Origin: Gammaproteobacteria bacterium | GTDB lineage: Bacteria; Pseudomonadota; Gammaproteobacteria; Pseudomonadales; Azotimanducaceae | NCBI GenBank assembly: GCA_026708185.1 | Contig: JAPOVK010000063.1 | Coordinates: 1-64,000, forward strand | Direction: 5' to 3' | Length of the DNA stretch: 64,000 nucleotides | Part shown: positions 20,405 to 30,231 of the stretch, in pieces | Layout of the letters: each line of letters begins with the position of its first letter | Numbering within the stretch: position 1 is the stretch's first letter | The notes under the pieces: generated by a model | What the model was told of the DNA's origin: nothing | Seen by the model: the letters and a program-made list of their open reading frames with translations, nothing else | Database searches by the model: none | Translations under genes and position numbers: made by a program

Positions 20405-21985
20405 ATGGCTGCGGTGGAGTCGCAAGCCACGGCGCCACCGGGGCCGAACACGTCGAATAGAACGCGCTCCGTCGGGCTCGCCCTGGGTGTCGTCGCGTTC
20501 ACGCTGCTGACGGTCTTTCCCCTCGTCCCGGACAACGACCCGGCGAGCCGCTTGGCCGCCGTCGCCGCGCTCATGGCCATCTGGTGGATGACCGAGGCCA
20601 TCCCGCTCTTCGCCACTGCCCTGCTGCCGCTGGTGCTGTTCCCGCTCCTCGGGATCATGTCCGGCAAAGAGGCGGCACCGTCCTACATCAACAGCACGAT
20701 CGTGCTGTTCATCGGCGGCTTCATGATCGCGCTCACGATGCAGCGCTGGAACCTGCACCGGCGGATCGCGCTCAACATCATCCGCCTGGTCGGCGGCGGG
20801 CCCGCTCGCATCGTGCTCGGCTTCATGATCGCTGCGGCCTTTCTCTCGATGTGGATCTCCAACACCGCGACCGCGGTGACCATGGTGCCGATGGGGCTCG
20901 CCATCGTCTTGCAGGTGGAGGAACGCATGAGCGCCGGGCATTCGGGCGCGCATCGCTTCGCCGTCGGCCTGATGCTGGGGATCGCCTATGGCTGCTCGGT
21001 CGGCGGCATGACGACGCTGGTCGGTACACCGCCCAACCTGTCGCTGGTGCGCATCTTCGAGATCCTGTTCCCGGACGCGCCGGCAATCGCGTTCGGACAG
21101 TGGCTGATCGTCGCGTTCCCGGTCGGCGCCGTGATGCTGGTCACGGCGTGGCTGGTGATCACGCGCGTGCTCTACCGGGCGCCCGCCGAGGTCAAGGTCG
21201 ACAAGGACGTCGTCGAAACCGAGCTCGCGCGGCTCGGACCGATCACGTACGAGGAACGGGCCGTGCTCGCGGTCTTCGCGGCGACGGCCTTCCTTTGGGT
21301 GTTTCGCGTGGACCTCAACCTCGGCACCTTCACGCTGCCGGGTTGGTCGCGCCTATTGCCGTGGCCCGGCCTGGTGGACGACGGCACCGTGGCCATCACC
21401 ATGGCGTCGGTGCTGTTCTTCCTACCCGGGCGCAACCCGGATGGCGAGCGCACGCGCCTCATGGGCACGGAGGTCATTCCCCGTCTGCCGTGGAACGTGG
21501 TTCTCCTCATCGGCGGCGGTTTCGCCCTGGCCGCCGCGTTTCAGCAAACGGGACTAGCGCAGTTCATCGGCGGCCAGTTCGCGGCAGCCGGCGCCTTGCC
21601 GGTCTTCGTGCTGATCCTGCTCGTGTGCCTGGCGCTCACGTTCCTGACCGAATTGACGAGCAACACGGCAACCACCGAGATGATCCTGCCGATCCTCGCT
21701 TCGGTCGCGGTGGTCACGGGCACGCATCCGCTGATGCTGATGATTCCCGCCACCATGTCCGCCTCGTGCGCCTTCATGATGCCGGTGGCCACGCCGCCCA
21801 ACGCGATCGTCTTCGGCAGCAACCGGCTGACCATCGCCGAGATGGCTCGCGCCGGGATCATCCTGAACCTGATCGGCGCGCTGGTGATCGCGAGCGTCGT
21901 CTACACCGTGGGCCTCGTGGTCTTCGACATCGAGCCCGGCGTGCTGCCGGACTGGGCCCATGCGCTGTCGGCTGGGGAGCACTGA
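20405..21985 (+). CDS. DASS-family anion:sodium symporter (SLC13-like)
   Basis: 526 residues with about a dozen hydrophobic helices. Both family SNT signatures are present, MWISNTATAVTMVPM in the first half and LTSNTATTEMILPI in the second, which line the substrate and sodium sites. GGFMIALTMQRWNLHRRIA and TLVGTPPNLSL are also typical. It should import dicarboxylates or sulfate across the inner membrane with Na+. It follows TBDR 1 by 71 bases on the same strand; a TATGAT hexamer at 20377-20382 may be a -10 for it. Confidence 0.92.
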   Translation: MAAVESQATAPPGPNTSNRTRSVGLALGVVAFTLLTVFPLVPDNDPASRLAAVAALMAIWWMTEAIPLFATALLPLVLFPLLGIMSGKEAAPSYINSTIVLFIGGFMIALTMQRWNLHRRIALNIIRLVGGGPARIVLGFMIAAAFLSMWISNTATAVTMVPMGLAIVLQVEERMSAGHSGAHRFAVGLMLGIAYGCSVGGMTTLVGTPPNLSLVRIFEILFPDAPAIAFGQWLIVAFPVGAVMLVTAWLVITRVLYRAPAEVKVDKDVVETELARLGPITYEERAVLAVFAATAFLWVFRVDLNLGTFTLPGWSRLLPWPGLVDDGTVAITMASVLFFLPGRNPDGERTRLMGTEVIPRLPWNVVLLIGGGFALAAAFQQTGLAQFIGGQFAAAGALPVFVLILLVCLALTFLTELTSNTATTEMILPILASVAVVTGTHPLMLMIPATMSASCAFMMPVATPPNAIVFGSNRLTIAEMARAGIILNLIGALVIASVVYTVGLVVFDIEPGVLPDWAHALSAGEH

Positions 21986-22010
21986 CCGCGAGGTCGGCGC
22001 GCCCTCCGGC

Positions 22011-22796
22011 CTAGGGACGCCAGATCAGGCCGAGACCGAGGCCAACCTCTCCCGCCGCGAGCTCGACGGGTACGGTGACCGCCACTTCGTCGAACGGGAC
22101 GGTGCGCTCCGAACTGCCGTGGTCGGCATAGCGCACCTCGCCCCGGACACCGATGCTGCCCAGCGTCTTTTCGAACCCGGCACCGACGACCCAGGCGTCG
22201 TAGTCCTCGTCGTGCAGCTCGCGTCCGCTAGCGAATTCCCCTAGGTCACACCCACCGGGGAGCAGGCAACCGGTGTACGCCGTACGGAAGTCCGCGTCGA
22301 GACGACGCAAGCCCCCGAGCACGTAGAGATCCGCCCCCAGCCCCGGCACCTCGGCGCCAAGACGCAGCGTCACGCCGTAGCTCCGATCCTTCGCCATCGA
22401 CCAGTCCTCCGGCCAGACATCGCCGAGTTGGTTGTTGCCGGGTGACGCGCCCGCGCCCGGCAAGCGACCGGAAGCCTCGCCCCGGTGGGTCACGAGGTCG
22501 GCTTCGACGTCGAGAAATGCCGACCGCCCGAAGCGATAGCCCACGAGTACGCCCACGTCCCAAGTGGTCTGGTCCGCCGAGTCGCTGGAGAAGATGATCC
22601 GGCCCGCGTTCGCGGACATGTTGCGGGCATGCCGATTGTCGACACCCTTGCGATAGTCGACATCGTAGAACGCCGCCGACGCGATGACGCCGAGATACAA
22701 GCCGTCTCGTTCGTCGGCGAACGTCGGTGCCGTGCAGACCGCAGCGACCAAAGCCAGTGCGCGTGGCAACGTGCCTGCCACCATGACCACCCCCAT
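22011..22796 (-). CDS. Outer membrane beta-barrel protein, unknown
   Basis: 261 residues with a signal peptide (MGVVMVAG..., cleavage after TFADE region), then alternating hydrophobic strands such as WDVGVLVGYRFG, FLDVEADLVTH and VGLGLGLIWRP with a near-terminal aromatic, as in OmpA/OprF-like eight-strand barrels. There is a cysteine pair in CLLPGGCD. ATG at 22796 or 22784 both fit. It lies 59 bases downstream of TBDR 2 on the same strand, so may be in its operon. Confidence 0.7.
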   Translation of the reverse strand: MGVVMVAGTLPRALALVAAVCTAPTFADERDGLYLGVIASAAFYDVDYRKGVDNRHARNMSANAGRIIFSSDSADQTTWDVGVLVGYRFGRSAFLDVEADLVTHRGEASGRLPGAGASPGNNQLGDVWPEDWSMAKDRSYGVTLRLGAEVPGLGADLYVLGGLRRLDADFRTAYTGCLLPGGCDLGEFASGRELHDEDYDAWVVGAGFEKTLGSIGVRGEVRYADHGSSERTVPFDEVAVTVPVELAAGEVGLGLGLIWRP

Positions 22797-22855
22797 CCGG
22801 AAAGACCGCCGGGCATTGTCACGCCCGGTGCTTTTTGGCGTCAAGGCAACACAGG

Positions 22856-25852
22856 TCACGGCTGCCAGCGCACACCAAGCTGCACGATTCGCCCCAGCGG
22901 ATCGTGGGTCAAGGGATCGTAGTTGATCTGCCGGTAGACACGCGGCGGCGGCTCGCCGGTGATGTTCACCACGGTTGCATCCACGGCGACGCGCCCGCCC
23001 GCCAAGGTCCACACGGCGGTCGCGTCAAAGGTGGTCTGGGCATCGATCCCGGGCTCCGCCTCGCCATCGTGCTGATAGGCGGCCACGTGCCGGGCCGTCC
23101 AGCGCAGGTTCACGTCGCCGATGCGGGTGTGGAGCCACGCCTTCGCCTTCCAGTCCACAACCGTGCGCGCGAGCGAAGTGTCGTAGTTGAGCCGGCCGAT
23201 CGCGTCGTAGGCCGGGCCGAAACGCCAGCCCGAGATTTCCCAGGAGAGGGTCCTGGTGCCGGCGACGCCGGCGCCCCATGAGCCCCGGTCGTACTCCACC
23301 TTGAAGTCGACACCGTCGGTGTCCACGTCCGGGCCGTTGACCACGCTGACCGCGATCGCGGAGATGTCGGAGACCGCCGACCGGCCGCCGAAATGGATGC
23401 GGTCGAAGTAGACGGAGCCGGTGTCGCAAAGCGCCTGCGTCGGTGGGCACGCCGTGTCGAGCACGCGGACATAGGGTTCGAGCACAAGCGGCCTCTCGAA
23501 CGCGTAGCGCCAGTAGTCGACACTCAAGAACAGCCGGTCGCGGTCGACGATCGCCCCGACATTGAACGTCGCTGCGGCTTCCGGTTCGAGATCGGGATTG
23601 CCGAGCGCGAGGATCGGCTTGAACGTGGCGATGCGGGTCACGAACTGCCGCGAGGTCGTGGCGATACCCGGCTCGATCTGGTTGATCGTCGGTGCCCGGA
23701 AGGCCGTTCCGGACGACGCTCTCACGGCGAGGCCCGGCGCCGCCTGCCAGCGCACGCCGATTTTGGGGTCGAGACTGCTCAAGCCCTGATCCGGGTAGCG
23801 CTCGTAGCGAAGCGAGAGATTCGCCTCGAGGTGCGCTGCGAGCGGCAGCGACGCTTCGCCGAAGGCCGCGTAGACGAGGCGGCTGGCGTCGACGTCGTAG
23901 CCAGGCGGCAGGTAGACGAAGACACCGGTGCGCCCGCTGGTGCAGTCGGCAAGCGCCGGACTTCCGCGGCACGGGTACCGGTCGAGATCCTGCAATGCGC
24001 CGCCGCGGGGCCCGGTCTCGGCCGAATACTCACGCCGCACATAGTCCTCTCGACGCGCCTGGAGCCCGGCAGCATAGGCCGCCGGGCCGCCGCCGAGCCG
24101 CCAGACCGAGTCGCCGTGCACCACGGCGTCGAGGGCGGCGAGCGAGGATGAGCCTTCAAACCCCCGGACCGTGATCAGGTACTCCGCAAGATCCTGCTGG
24201 TCGAAGCGGGGGTCGTACGCCGGGTTACTGGAGCCACGGACATTGCCGTGTGCTGGGATGGCGTTGGAGAACGGCGACCAGTAGCGACACGGTCCGCGGC
24301 CAGCGTGGTCGCGCACTGTCCGCCAATCGAAATGTAGGTTCCCCGCATCGTCGAACCCGTTCGGAACCACCCCCTCGCAGTCGAAGCCGCCGAGCCCGAG
24401 CAGCGAACGCAAGCTCCGATAGTGCAGCCCCGCGCCGTCCTCCTCTAACCGTTGCGACCGCGCATAGGTCAATGCCGTGTCCCAAGACGCCCGCCCCAAC
24501 GCGCCTTGGGCCTTCACCACCGCACGCTCGGTGGTCGACCGCCGCGGGTGCCCGCGAATCGGCCCACCCTGCCCAAAATGGCGACCGTTGATCCAAGCGA
24601 CGTGCTGCCACCCCGGGGGGACGCCGGCTGCGTCCTGGTCGGCCCCGTCGCCCTGCCAGCGGCAATAGTCGGCATCGCAGAAGGCATAGTCGCCGTAGAG
24701 CAACGGGTACTTCGATGCCATGTCGACGAGCGCGGGGTGGTTGGCGAGTATCCGACGTGCGGGGTCGATCACCTCGCTCGGCGGGTAGGACGGCGACGTC
24801 TTCCAGCTCGGCACCTTCGTCTCCGCCAGCAGCAGTTCAGCCGACAACCGCGCGCCGGAATCGAGCCGCCACGAGGCCTCGCTGAACCACTGCCACCGCC
24901 GCGTGTCCTGGACCAGGTTCACGAACGGCGTGTACTGGAAACGGCAAACGCCGCCGGACGACCGGTCCGGGGGCGCGTTGGTGTGCGCGCCGCCCAAGCC
25001 TTCACAGTTGGGATCGACAACGGCCACCTCGCGCATGCCGACGGCATCGCCCGCCGTCTGCGCAAACGCCGTCAGAGGGACGAAGATGGCGGGGGTTCCC
25101 GTCCCCGACCAGCCGCCCCGGCGGTTCTCGTCGTACGATCGCACCGCCCAGTCCCGTTCGACCATCGGCAGCGGCGACCGCCGCGCAACACCGAGCGACG
25201 TCACCACGGCGCCCGCCCCCTCGGCAAAGGCGCGCCCGGCGATCAGACCAAGCCATTGGTCGCCATCGGAGCCTTCCACCGCCTTGTGGCGCACCTCGAC
25301 CTCAACGCCCTCGAAGTCCCTCCGCGTGATGAAGTTGACGACGCCCGCGATGGCATCCGAGCCATAGGTCGCCGTGGCACCGTCGCGCAGTACTTCGATG
25401 CGGCTCAAGGCCGCCATCGGCAGCAGGTTGACGTCCACCACCAACTGGGCCTGGTCCGGCACGGACCCCGGCGACCAGGCCAGCCGCTGGCTGTTCAGCA
25501 TCACCAAGGTACGGCTCGGCCCGAGGCCGCGCAGGTTCACGGTGGCCCGGTCCGCCCCCGTCCGCGAGCCGTACTGGTCGGACTCGCCGTCCGCGCCCTG
25601 GCTGAACGATAGGTTGCGGACGAGTTCGACGATTCCCGGCGAGCCCTCGGCGGTGAGATCTTCCCGGTCGATGCGGCTGACCGGCAGGGCATCGTCTTCG
25701 GGCGTGCCAGGAATCCACGTTCCCGTGACGACGATTTCCTCGATGACCCCCGTGTCGTCCTGGACGGTCGGCGCACCTACCGCGGCTGCCGACACGGCCA
25801 AGAGCGTGGCGTACGCCATCGGGGGCGCGCGGTGCAGGCTCCGGAGAGACAT
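22856..25852 (-). CDS. TonB-dependent outer membrane receptor (2)
   Basis: 998 residues. A signal peptide, a TonB-box-like IEEIVVTGTW, the plug (NLRGLGPSRTLVMLN, IEVLRDGATATYGSDAIAG, VNFITRRDFEG) and a long barrel ending GRIVQLGVRWQP. Several cysteines lie in extracellular-loop regions (CEGLGG, CDADYC, GPCRYWSPFS). The last motif recurs in TBDR 4 of this window as GPCRYFNPFSSAF, so the two are paralogues. The start ATG at 25852 gives a signal peptide. Divergent from an FAD oxidoreductase 95 bases away. Ligand unknown. Confidence 0.92.
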   Translation of the reverse strand: MSLRSLHRAPPMAYATLLAVSAAAVGAPTVQDDTGVIEEIVVTGTWIPGTPEDDALPVSRIDREDLTAEGSPGIVELVRNLSFSQGADGESDQYGSRTGADRATVNLRGLGPSRTLVMLNSQRLAWSPGSVPDQAQLVVDVNLLPMAALSRIEVLRDGATATYGSDAIAGVVNFITRRDFEGVEVEVRHKAVEGSDGDQWLGLIAGRAFAEGAGAVVTSLGVARRSPLPMVERDWAVRSYDENRRGGWSGTGTPAIFVPLTAFAQTAGDAVGMREVAVVDPNCEGLGGAHTNAPPDRSSGGVCRFQYTPFVNLVQDTRRWQWFSEASWRLDSGARLSAELLLAETKVPSWKTSPSYPPSEVIDPARRILANHPALVDMASKYPLLYGDYAFCDADYCRWQGDGADQDAAGVPPGWQHVAWINGRHFGQGGPIRGHPRRSTTERAVVKAQGALGRASWDTALTYARSQRLEEDGAGLHYRSLRSLLGLGGFDCEGVVPNGFDDAGNLHFDWRTVRDHAGRGPCRYWSPFSNAIPAHGNVRGSSNPAYDPRFDQQDLAEYLITVRGFEGSSSLAALDAVVHGDSVWRLGGGPAAYAAGLQARREDYVRREYSAETGPRGGALQDLDRYPCRGSPALADCTSGRTGVFVYLPPGYDVDASRLVYAAFGEASLPLAAHLEANLSLRYERYPDQGLSSLDPKIGVRWQAAPGLAVRASSGTAFRAPTINQIEPGIATTSRQFVTRIATFKPILALGNPDLEPEAAATFNVGAIVDRDRLFLSVDYWRYAFERPLVLEPYVRVLDTACPPTQALCDTGSVYFDRIHFGGRSAVSDISAIAVSVVNGPDVDTDGVDFKVEYDRGSWGAGVAGTRTLSWEISGWRFGPAYDAIGRLNYDTSLARTVVDWKAKAWLHTRIGDVNLRWTARHVAAYQHDGEAEPGIDAQTTFDATAVWTLAGGRVAVDATVVNITGEPPPRVYRQINYDPLTHDPLGRIVQLGVRWQP

Positions 25853-25947
25853 GGTCTAGGCTTGCTTATCGCGGTTCACTCCCGCGGGTGAGGCAAGTGT
25901 ACTGGTCGCCGAGGAGCGCTAACGAAGCGCCCTGATAGGATCACGCC

Positions 25948-27273
25948 GTGGCACGCTCCACCCCAAACGACATCGTGTCCCAGACTTGGACACGCGAACT
26001 CGCGCCGCCCGCAGCGATACCCTCGTCCGCCGAGGTGGTCATCATCGGCGGCGGCATCGTCGGCATCGCGACCGCATGGTTCCTCGCGAAACAGGGCACC
26101 TCCGTGGTGGTTTGCGAGAAAGGGCATATCGCCGGCGAGCAGTCCGGCCGCAACTGGGGCTGGGTTCGCCAGCAAGGCCGCGACGCCCGCGAGATGCCGA
26201 TGATCGTCGAGTCGCTCCGCATCTGGCGGCAACTCGGAGAGGAGATCGGCGAGGACGTCGGGTTCCGGCAGCACGGCATCCTCTACCTGATCGACGACGA
26301 CGCCAAGGCCGAGCGCTACGCCGCATGGGCACGCTTCGCGGAGGACTTCGATATCGGGACGAGGCTCATCGAGCGCAACGAGCTCGGGCACCACGTTCGC
26401 GGTGCAGACGCCGACTGGCGGGGCGCCCTCTACACGCCGACCGACGGGCGAGCCGAACCACACAAGGCATCGCCAGCCTTGGCTCGTGCCGTCGCGCGCC
26501 GCGGCGGAGGTGTCCTCACGGGCTGTGCTGTTCGCGGCGTCGAGACCACTGGCGGTCGGGTGTCGGCGGTGGTGACGGAGCACGGGACCATCCGGACCTC
26601 GACGGTGCTCTGTGCCGCCGGGGCTTGGACGTCGATGTTCTGCCGCTCGCTCGGCATCCGCGTTCCGCAGCTACGCGTTCGCGGCACGGTGGCACGAACA
26701 GGCCCCGCGGAGGCGGTCTGCGAAGGCGCGATGTCGGACCGCCACATCGCGCTGCGGCGGCGGCTCGACGGCGGCTACACCGTGGCCAGCGGCTCGATCA
26801 TCGACCATCCCGTCACACCGTCCACCTTTCGTTTCGGCGCCCAGTTCGCACGGGCGCTGATGAACGACGCCCGGAGCATGCGGCTGTCCCTCGGCCACGA
26901 GTTCTTCGACGAGCTCGCGACGCCACGAACGTGGTCGCTCGATGCCGAGTCTCCTTTCGAACAGTGCCGCGTTCTGAACCCGAAGCCGAACCCCAAGGTG
27001 CTGCGCAACATTCGCACGCGTCTGGATCGGACCTTTCCGCGACTCGCCAAAATCCCGATCGTCGAGAGCTGGGCGGGCATGATTGAAACGACGCCGGACG
27101 TTGTGCCCGTGATCGACGAGGCCGCGCAATTGCCGGGCTTCTACATCGCCACCGGCTTCAGCGGCCACGGCTTCGGGATCGGCCCGGGTGCGGGCAAAGC
27201 GATCGCGGGCCTCATCACCGGCCACGACGTGGGTATTCCCCTCCGCGAGTTCCGGTTGAGCCGATTCTCTTAA
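25948..27273 (+). CDS. FAD-dependent amine/amino-acid oxidoreductase (DAO family)
   Basis: 441 residues. The dinucleotide-binding motif is near residue 32 (VVIIGGGIVGIATAWFLA), then CEKGHIAGEQSGRNWGWVRQQGRD, typical of DadA/SoxA-like oxidases, and a C-terminal FAD loop in GFYIATGFSGHGFGIGPG. It should oxidise an amine or D-amino or N-methyl amino acid. It starts with GTG at 25948. It lies between two TBDR genes. Substrate unknown. Confidence 0.88.
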   Translation: MARSTPNDIVSQTWTRELAPPAAIPSSAEVVIIGGGIVGIATAWFLAKQGTSVVVCEKGHIAGEQSGRNWGWVRQQGRDAREMPMIVESLRIWRQLGEEIGEDVGFRQHGILYLIDDDAKAERYAAWARFAEDFDIGTRLIERNELGHHVRGADADWRGALYTPTDGRAEPHKASPALARAVARRGGGVLTGCAVRGVETTGGRVSAVVTEHGTIRTSTVLCAAGAWTSMFCRSLGIRVPQLRVRGTVARTGPAEAVCEGAMSDRHIALRRRLDGGYTVASGSIIDHPVTPSTFRFGAQFARALMNDARSMRLSLGHEFFDELATPRTWSLDAESPFEQCRVLNPKPNPKVLRNIRTRLDRTFPRLAKIPIVESWAGMIETTPDVVPVIDEAAQLPGFYIATGFSGHGFGIGPGAGKAIAGLITGHDVGIPLREFRLSRFS

Positions 27274-27348
27274 CGGCTCGCGTGTCGGCCCGCAACAGCC
27301 GGCTTGACACGCGAATCCACCGACCGCGGCGGTCGAAATCTTCGGATC

Positions 27349-27366
27349 CTGTCACACGAGTGTCAT
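27349..27366 (+). promoter_or_regulatory. Candidate Pho box upstream of TBDR 3
   Basis: The 18 bases read CTGTCACACGAGTGTCAT: two heptamers (CTGTCAC, GTGTCAT) 11 bp apart, close to the PhoB consensus CTGTCAT-N4-CTGTCAT. A hexamer TAGGGT (27377-27382) lies exactly 10 bases further, the same geometry as E. coli phoA, though it is a poor -10. A third TGTCA at 27383-27387 is 22 bp from the second. The gene starts at 27420. Not tested. Confidence 0.5.
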
Positions 27367-27419
27367 ACCCGCCGGCTAGGGTTGTCAGCCCAAGTTAGGA
27401 CCGCTACTTGGGGGACACA

Positions 27420-30215
27420 ATGTGCCGACATCTGCTGACCGCAGGGATGTTGATTTTCGGGTTTTCCACGCTGGCCGACGGGCGGCTCGAAGGGCGGGTC
27501 GCCGGCGATGACGGCCAGTACCTCGAGGGCGCGCTGGTCAGCTTTCCGGCGCTCGGACTGGAAGTGGCCACGTCCGCCGACGGGACCTACGCCTTCGGCG
27601 CCGTCCCGACGGGCAGTCACGAACTCACCGTCAGCTATCTCGGCTATCCCGTCGACAGCGCGGACATCACGATCCGGGACGGCCAGACGGCTCGCCAGGA
27701 GTTCGCCCTCGCCAGCCACACGGAAGTGCTCGTGGTGTACGGCGACCAGGCGGCCAGCACGGCCTCGGCGCTCAACCAGCAACGGGCGGCCGACGGCATC
27801 GTGTCGGTCGTCTCGGCCACCGACATCGGCCAGTTCCCCGACCAGAACGTCTCCGAGGCGCTGCAGCGGGTCTCGGGCGTATTCCTCGAACGGGACCAGG
27901 GAGAAGGGCGCTTCGTGGGCATCCGCGGCATCGACCCGAACCTCATCGTGACCACGATCAACGGCGTCAACGTGCCGGCGCCCGAAAACGACAAGCGATC
28001 CGTGGCCCTCGACGTCATTCCGTCGGAACTCCTCTCCGCGCTGGAAGTGAGCAAGTCCATCACCCCTGACATGGACGGAGACGGCATCGGCGGAGCCGTC
28101 AACATCAAGAGCGCGTCGGCGTTCGAAGCACCCAAGCGCAGTTTCCGCGTCTCTGCCCAGTCCAGCTTCAACCATTTGCAGGGCGAGAACAGCCCGCGGG
28201 CATCGCTGGTCTACTCCGACAAGTTCGACCTCGGCAACCATCCCCAGAGCCTGGGTGTCGCCGCTTCCATGTCCTGGTTCGACCGCAACTTCGGCTCCGA
28301 CAACGTCGAAACCGACGGCGGCTGGTTCGACCTCGACCGCGCGGACGGCGGCGAGTTCAAGGGCGCCGAGGAGATCGAGCAACGCGACTACGTGGTCAAC
28401 CGCGAACGCTTCGGCGTGGCGGCGAACTTCGACTACCGCCCGGGTGGCGCAGGCGAGTGGTACCTGCGCACACTCTTCAGTTCCTTTTCCGATCAAGAGT
28501 ACCGCACCCGCAACGAGTTCAAGTTCGACAAGGGAGATGCGGTCGAGGGGGGCGAGGGCTTCGCGACCTGGAACGCGGCGACGCTGGAGAAGGAACTCAA
28601 GGACCGCTATGAGGAGCAGGAGATCCTCTCGCTGAGCGCCGGCGGCTCGCAGTCATTCGACCGTTGGACAGTCACGTACGCAGCGGGCTACTCCAAAGCC
28701 AACGAGGCCGAGCCGAACCGCCTCGACACCGAGTTCAAGGCGAAGAAGGTGCGCATCGGGTACTCGAGCCACGGCATGCGTCCGGCCCTCTTTGCAGACC
28801 CGGCGACGCTGGATCCACGGGCCTACGAGCTGAGCGAGATCGTTGTCGAGGACAACTTCACCGACGACACGGAGCGCAGTCTCAAGTTCGACCTGAAGCG
28901 CGACTTCGACACGGCGAACGTGCATGGCTACCTCGAAGTGGGTGCCAAGCTGCGGCGGCGCGAGAAGGCGAACGACATCGGCATCCGCGTCTTCGACGGT
29001 TTCCCGGGCGAGCCCAGCCTTGCGCGATTCGCGCTGCCCGGGGTGGATTACGGGCACGGTCGGTTCGGTCTCGGAGTCTCCGAGGACGCCATCGACCGCT
29101 ACATTGCCGGCAACCTCGAGTCGTTCGAACTGAACGCCGACGACACCTTGGCCGCGTCCACCGGCGGCGACTACCTCATGCACGAGGACGTGGATGCCCT
29201 GTACGTGAAGAACAGGCTGGACATCGACAACCTGCGCATCGTCTACGGGGTGCGCTACGAGCGGACCGCCTTCGACGCCAGCGGCCTGCGGGTGGTTTTC
29301 GATGACGTGGGTGGGGGCGGCGGCCCGGCACCGACGCCGGTTGAGTTCGCGGACAGCTATGCGAGCGCCCTGCCGAGTGTCAACATGCGCTACGCGATCA
29401 ACGACCGTCTGCTGCTGCGCGCCGCCTTCTACCAGACGATGGCGCGACCCAAGTTCGGGGATCTCGCGCCCGGCGGCGAGGTCGAGTTCGAGGAGGACGA
29501 CGGCGAGAACGTCCTGAAGGCCGAGATCGGCAACCCCCACCTCGACCCCCTGCAGGCGCGCAACTTCGACTTAAGCGCCGAGTACTACCTGCAGGACGTG
29601 GGCCTTTTCTCGGCGAGCCTCTACTACAAGTCCCTCGAGGACTTCGTGGTACTGGCCGACACGGCGAAGATCACCGACCTCACGCAGTTCGTCGGCAGCG
29701 TGCGCGTCGACGATGCCGAGGTCATCCAGCCGGTCAACGGCGACGACGCCAACGTGGCGGGCCTCGAGCTGTCCTGGGTGCAGCACCTGTCCGGTCTGCC
29801 GGGCCTGTTGAAGAACCTCCTGGTCAGCGCCAACGCGACCTTCACCGATGGCGAGGCCACGGTTCCGTTCCGTGACACCAAGATCCCGATGCCGCGCCAG
29901 GCCGACCGCGTCCTCAACTTCGCGTTGGGCTACGAGACCGACCGGATCAGCGCGCGCCTCGCGCTGGCACAGAAGAGCGAGCGGCTGCTCGGACTCGAGG
30001 AGCTCGACGATCCGGCGTTCGACGTCTACCAGGACGCGCACGCGCAGATCGACCTCGGTGTGAAGTACTACGTCACGCCCCGGTGGGAGATCAACCTCGA
30101 CGCCAACAATCTCACCGACGAGCCGTACTACGCGTACTTCGGCGACCGACGCTACAACGCCCAGTACGAGACCTACGGCAGAACGGTTGCGATGGGCATC
30201 CGGTACCAGCCCTAG
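27420..30215 (+). CDS. TonB-dependent receptor with N-terminal carboxypeptidase-regulatory-like domain (3)
   Basis: 931 residues. Signal peptide, then a beta-sandwich domain (RLEGRVAGDDGQYLEGALVS to about residue 95), a plug with SVVSATDIGQFPDQNVSEAL and GDGIGGAVNIKSASAF, and a barrel ending YGRTVAMGIRYQP. The pattern fits the Xanthomonas/Caulobacter type (TIGR01782-like). ATG at 27420 is chosen over the in-frame TTG at 27408 because GGGGGA lies just before it. An upstream Pho-box-like repeat suggests induction by phosphate starvation, which would make a phosphate-containing or scarce substrate plausible. Ligand not known. Confidence 0.93.
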   Translation: MCRHLLTAGMLIFGFSTLADGRLEGRVAGDDGQYLEGALVSFPALGLEVATSADGTYAFGAVPTGSHELTVSYLGYPVDSADITIRDGQTARQEFALASHTEVLVVYGDQAASTASALNQQRAADGIVSVVSATDIGQFPDQNVSEALQRVSGVFLERDQGEGRFVGIRGIDPNLIVTTINGVNVPAPENDKRSVALDVIPSELLSALEVSKSITPDMDGDGIGGAVNIKSASAFEAPKRSFRVSAQSSFNHLQGENSPRASLVYSDKFDLGNHPQSLGVAASMSWFDRNFGSDNVETDGGWFDLDRADGGEFKGAEEIEQRDYVVNRERFGVAANFDYRPGGAGEWYLRTLFSSFSDQEYRTRNEFKFDKGDAVEGGEGFATWNAATLEKELKDRYEEQEILSLSAGGSQSFDRWTVTYAAGYSKANEAEPNRLDTEFKAKKVRIGYSSHGMRPALFADPATLDPRAYELSEIVVEDNFTDDTERSLKFDLKRDFDTANVHGYLEVGAKLRRREKANDIGIRVFDGFPGEPSLARFALPGVDYGHGRFGLGVSEDAIDRYIAGNLESFELNADDTLAASTGGDYLMHEDVDALYVKNRLDIDNLRIVYGVRYERTAFDASGLRVVFDDVGGGGGPAPTPVEFADSYASALPSVNMRYAINDRLLLRAAFYQTMARPKFGDLAPGGEVEFEEDDGENVLKAEIGNPHLDPLQARNFDLSAEYYLQDVGLFSASLYYKSLEDFVVLADTAKITDLTQFVGSVRVDDAEVIQPVNGDDANVAGLELSWVQHLSGLPGLLKNLLVSANATFTDGEATVPFRDTKIPMPRQADRVLNFALGYETDRISARLALAQKSERLLGLEELDDPAFDVYQDAHAQIDLGVKYYVTPRWEINLDANNLTDEPYYAYFGDRRYNAQYETYGRTVAMGIRYQP

Positions 30216-30231
30216 CCCGTCGGCACAGGAA

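Noticed and set aside
25853-25947. Palindrome-like TCACTCCCGCGGGTGA between divergent TBDR 2 and the FAD oxidoreductase
   Set aside because: Only the CCCGCGGG core is symmetrical; too short to call an operator in such GC-rich DNA.
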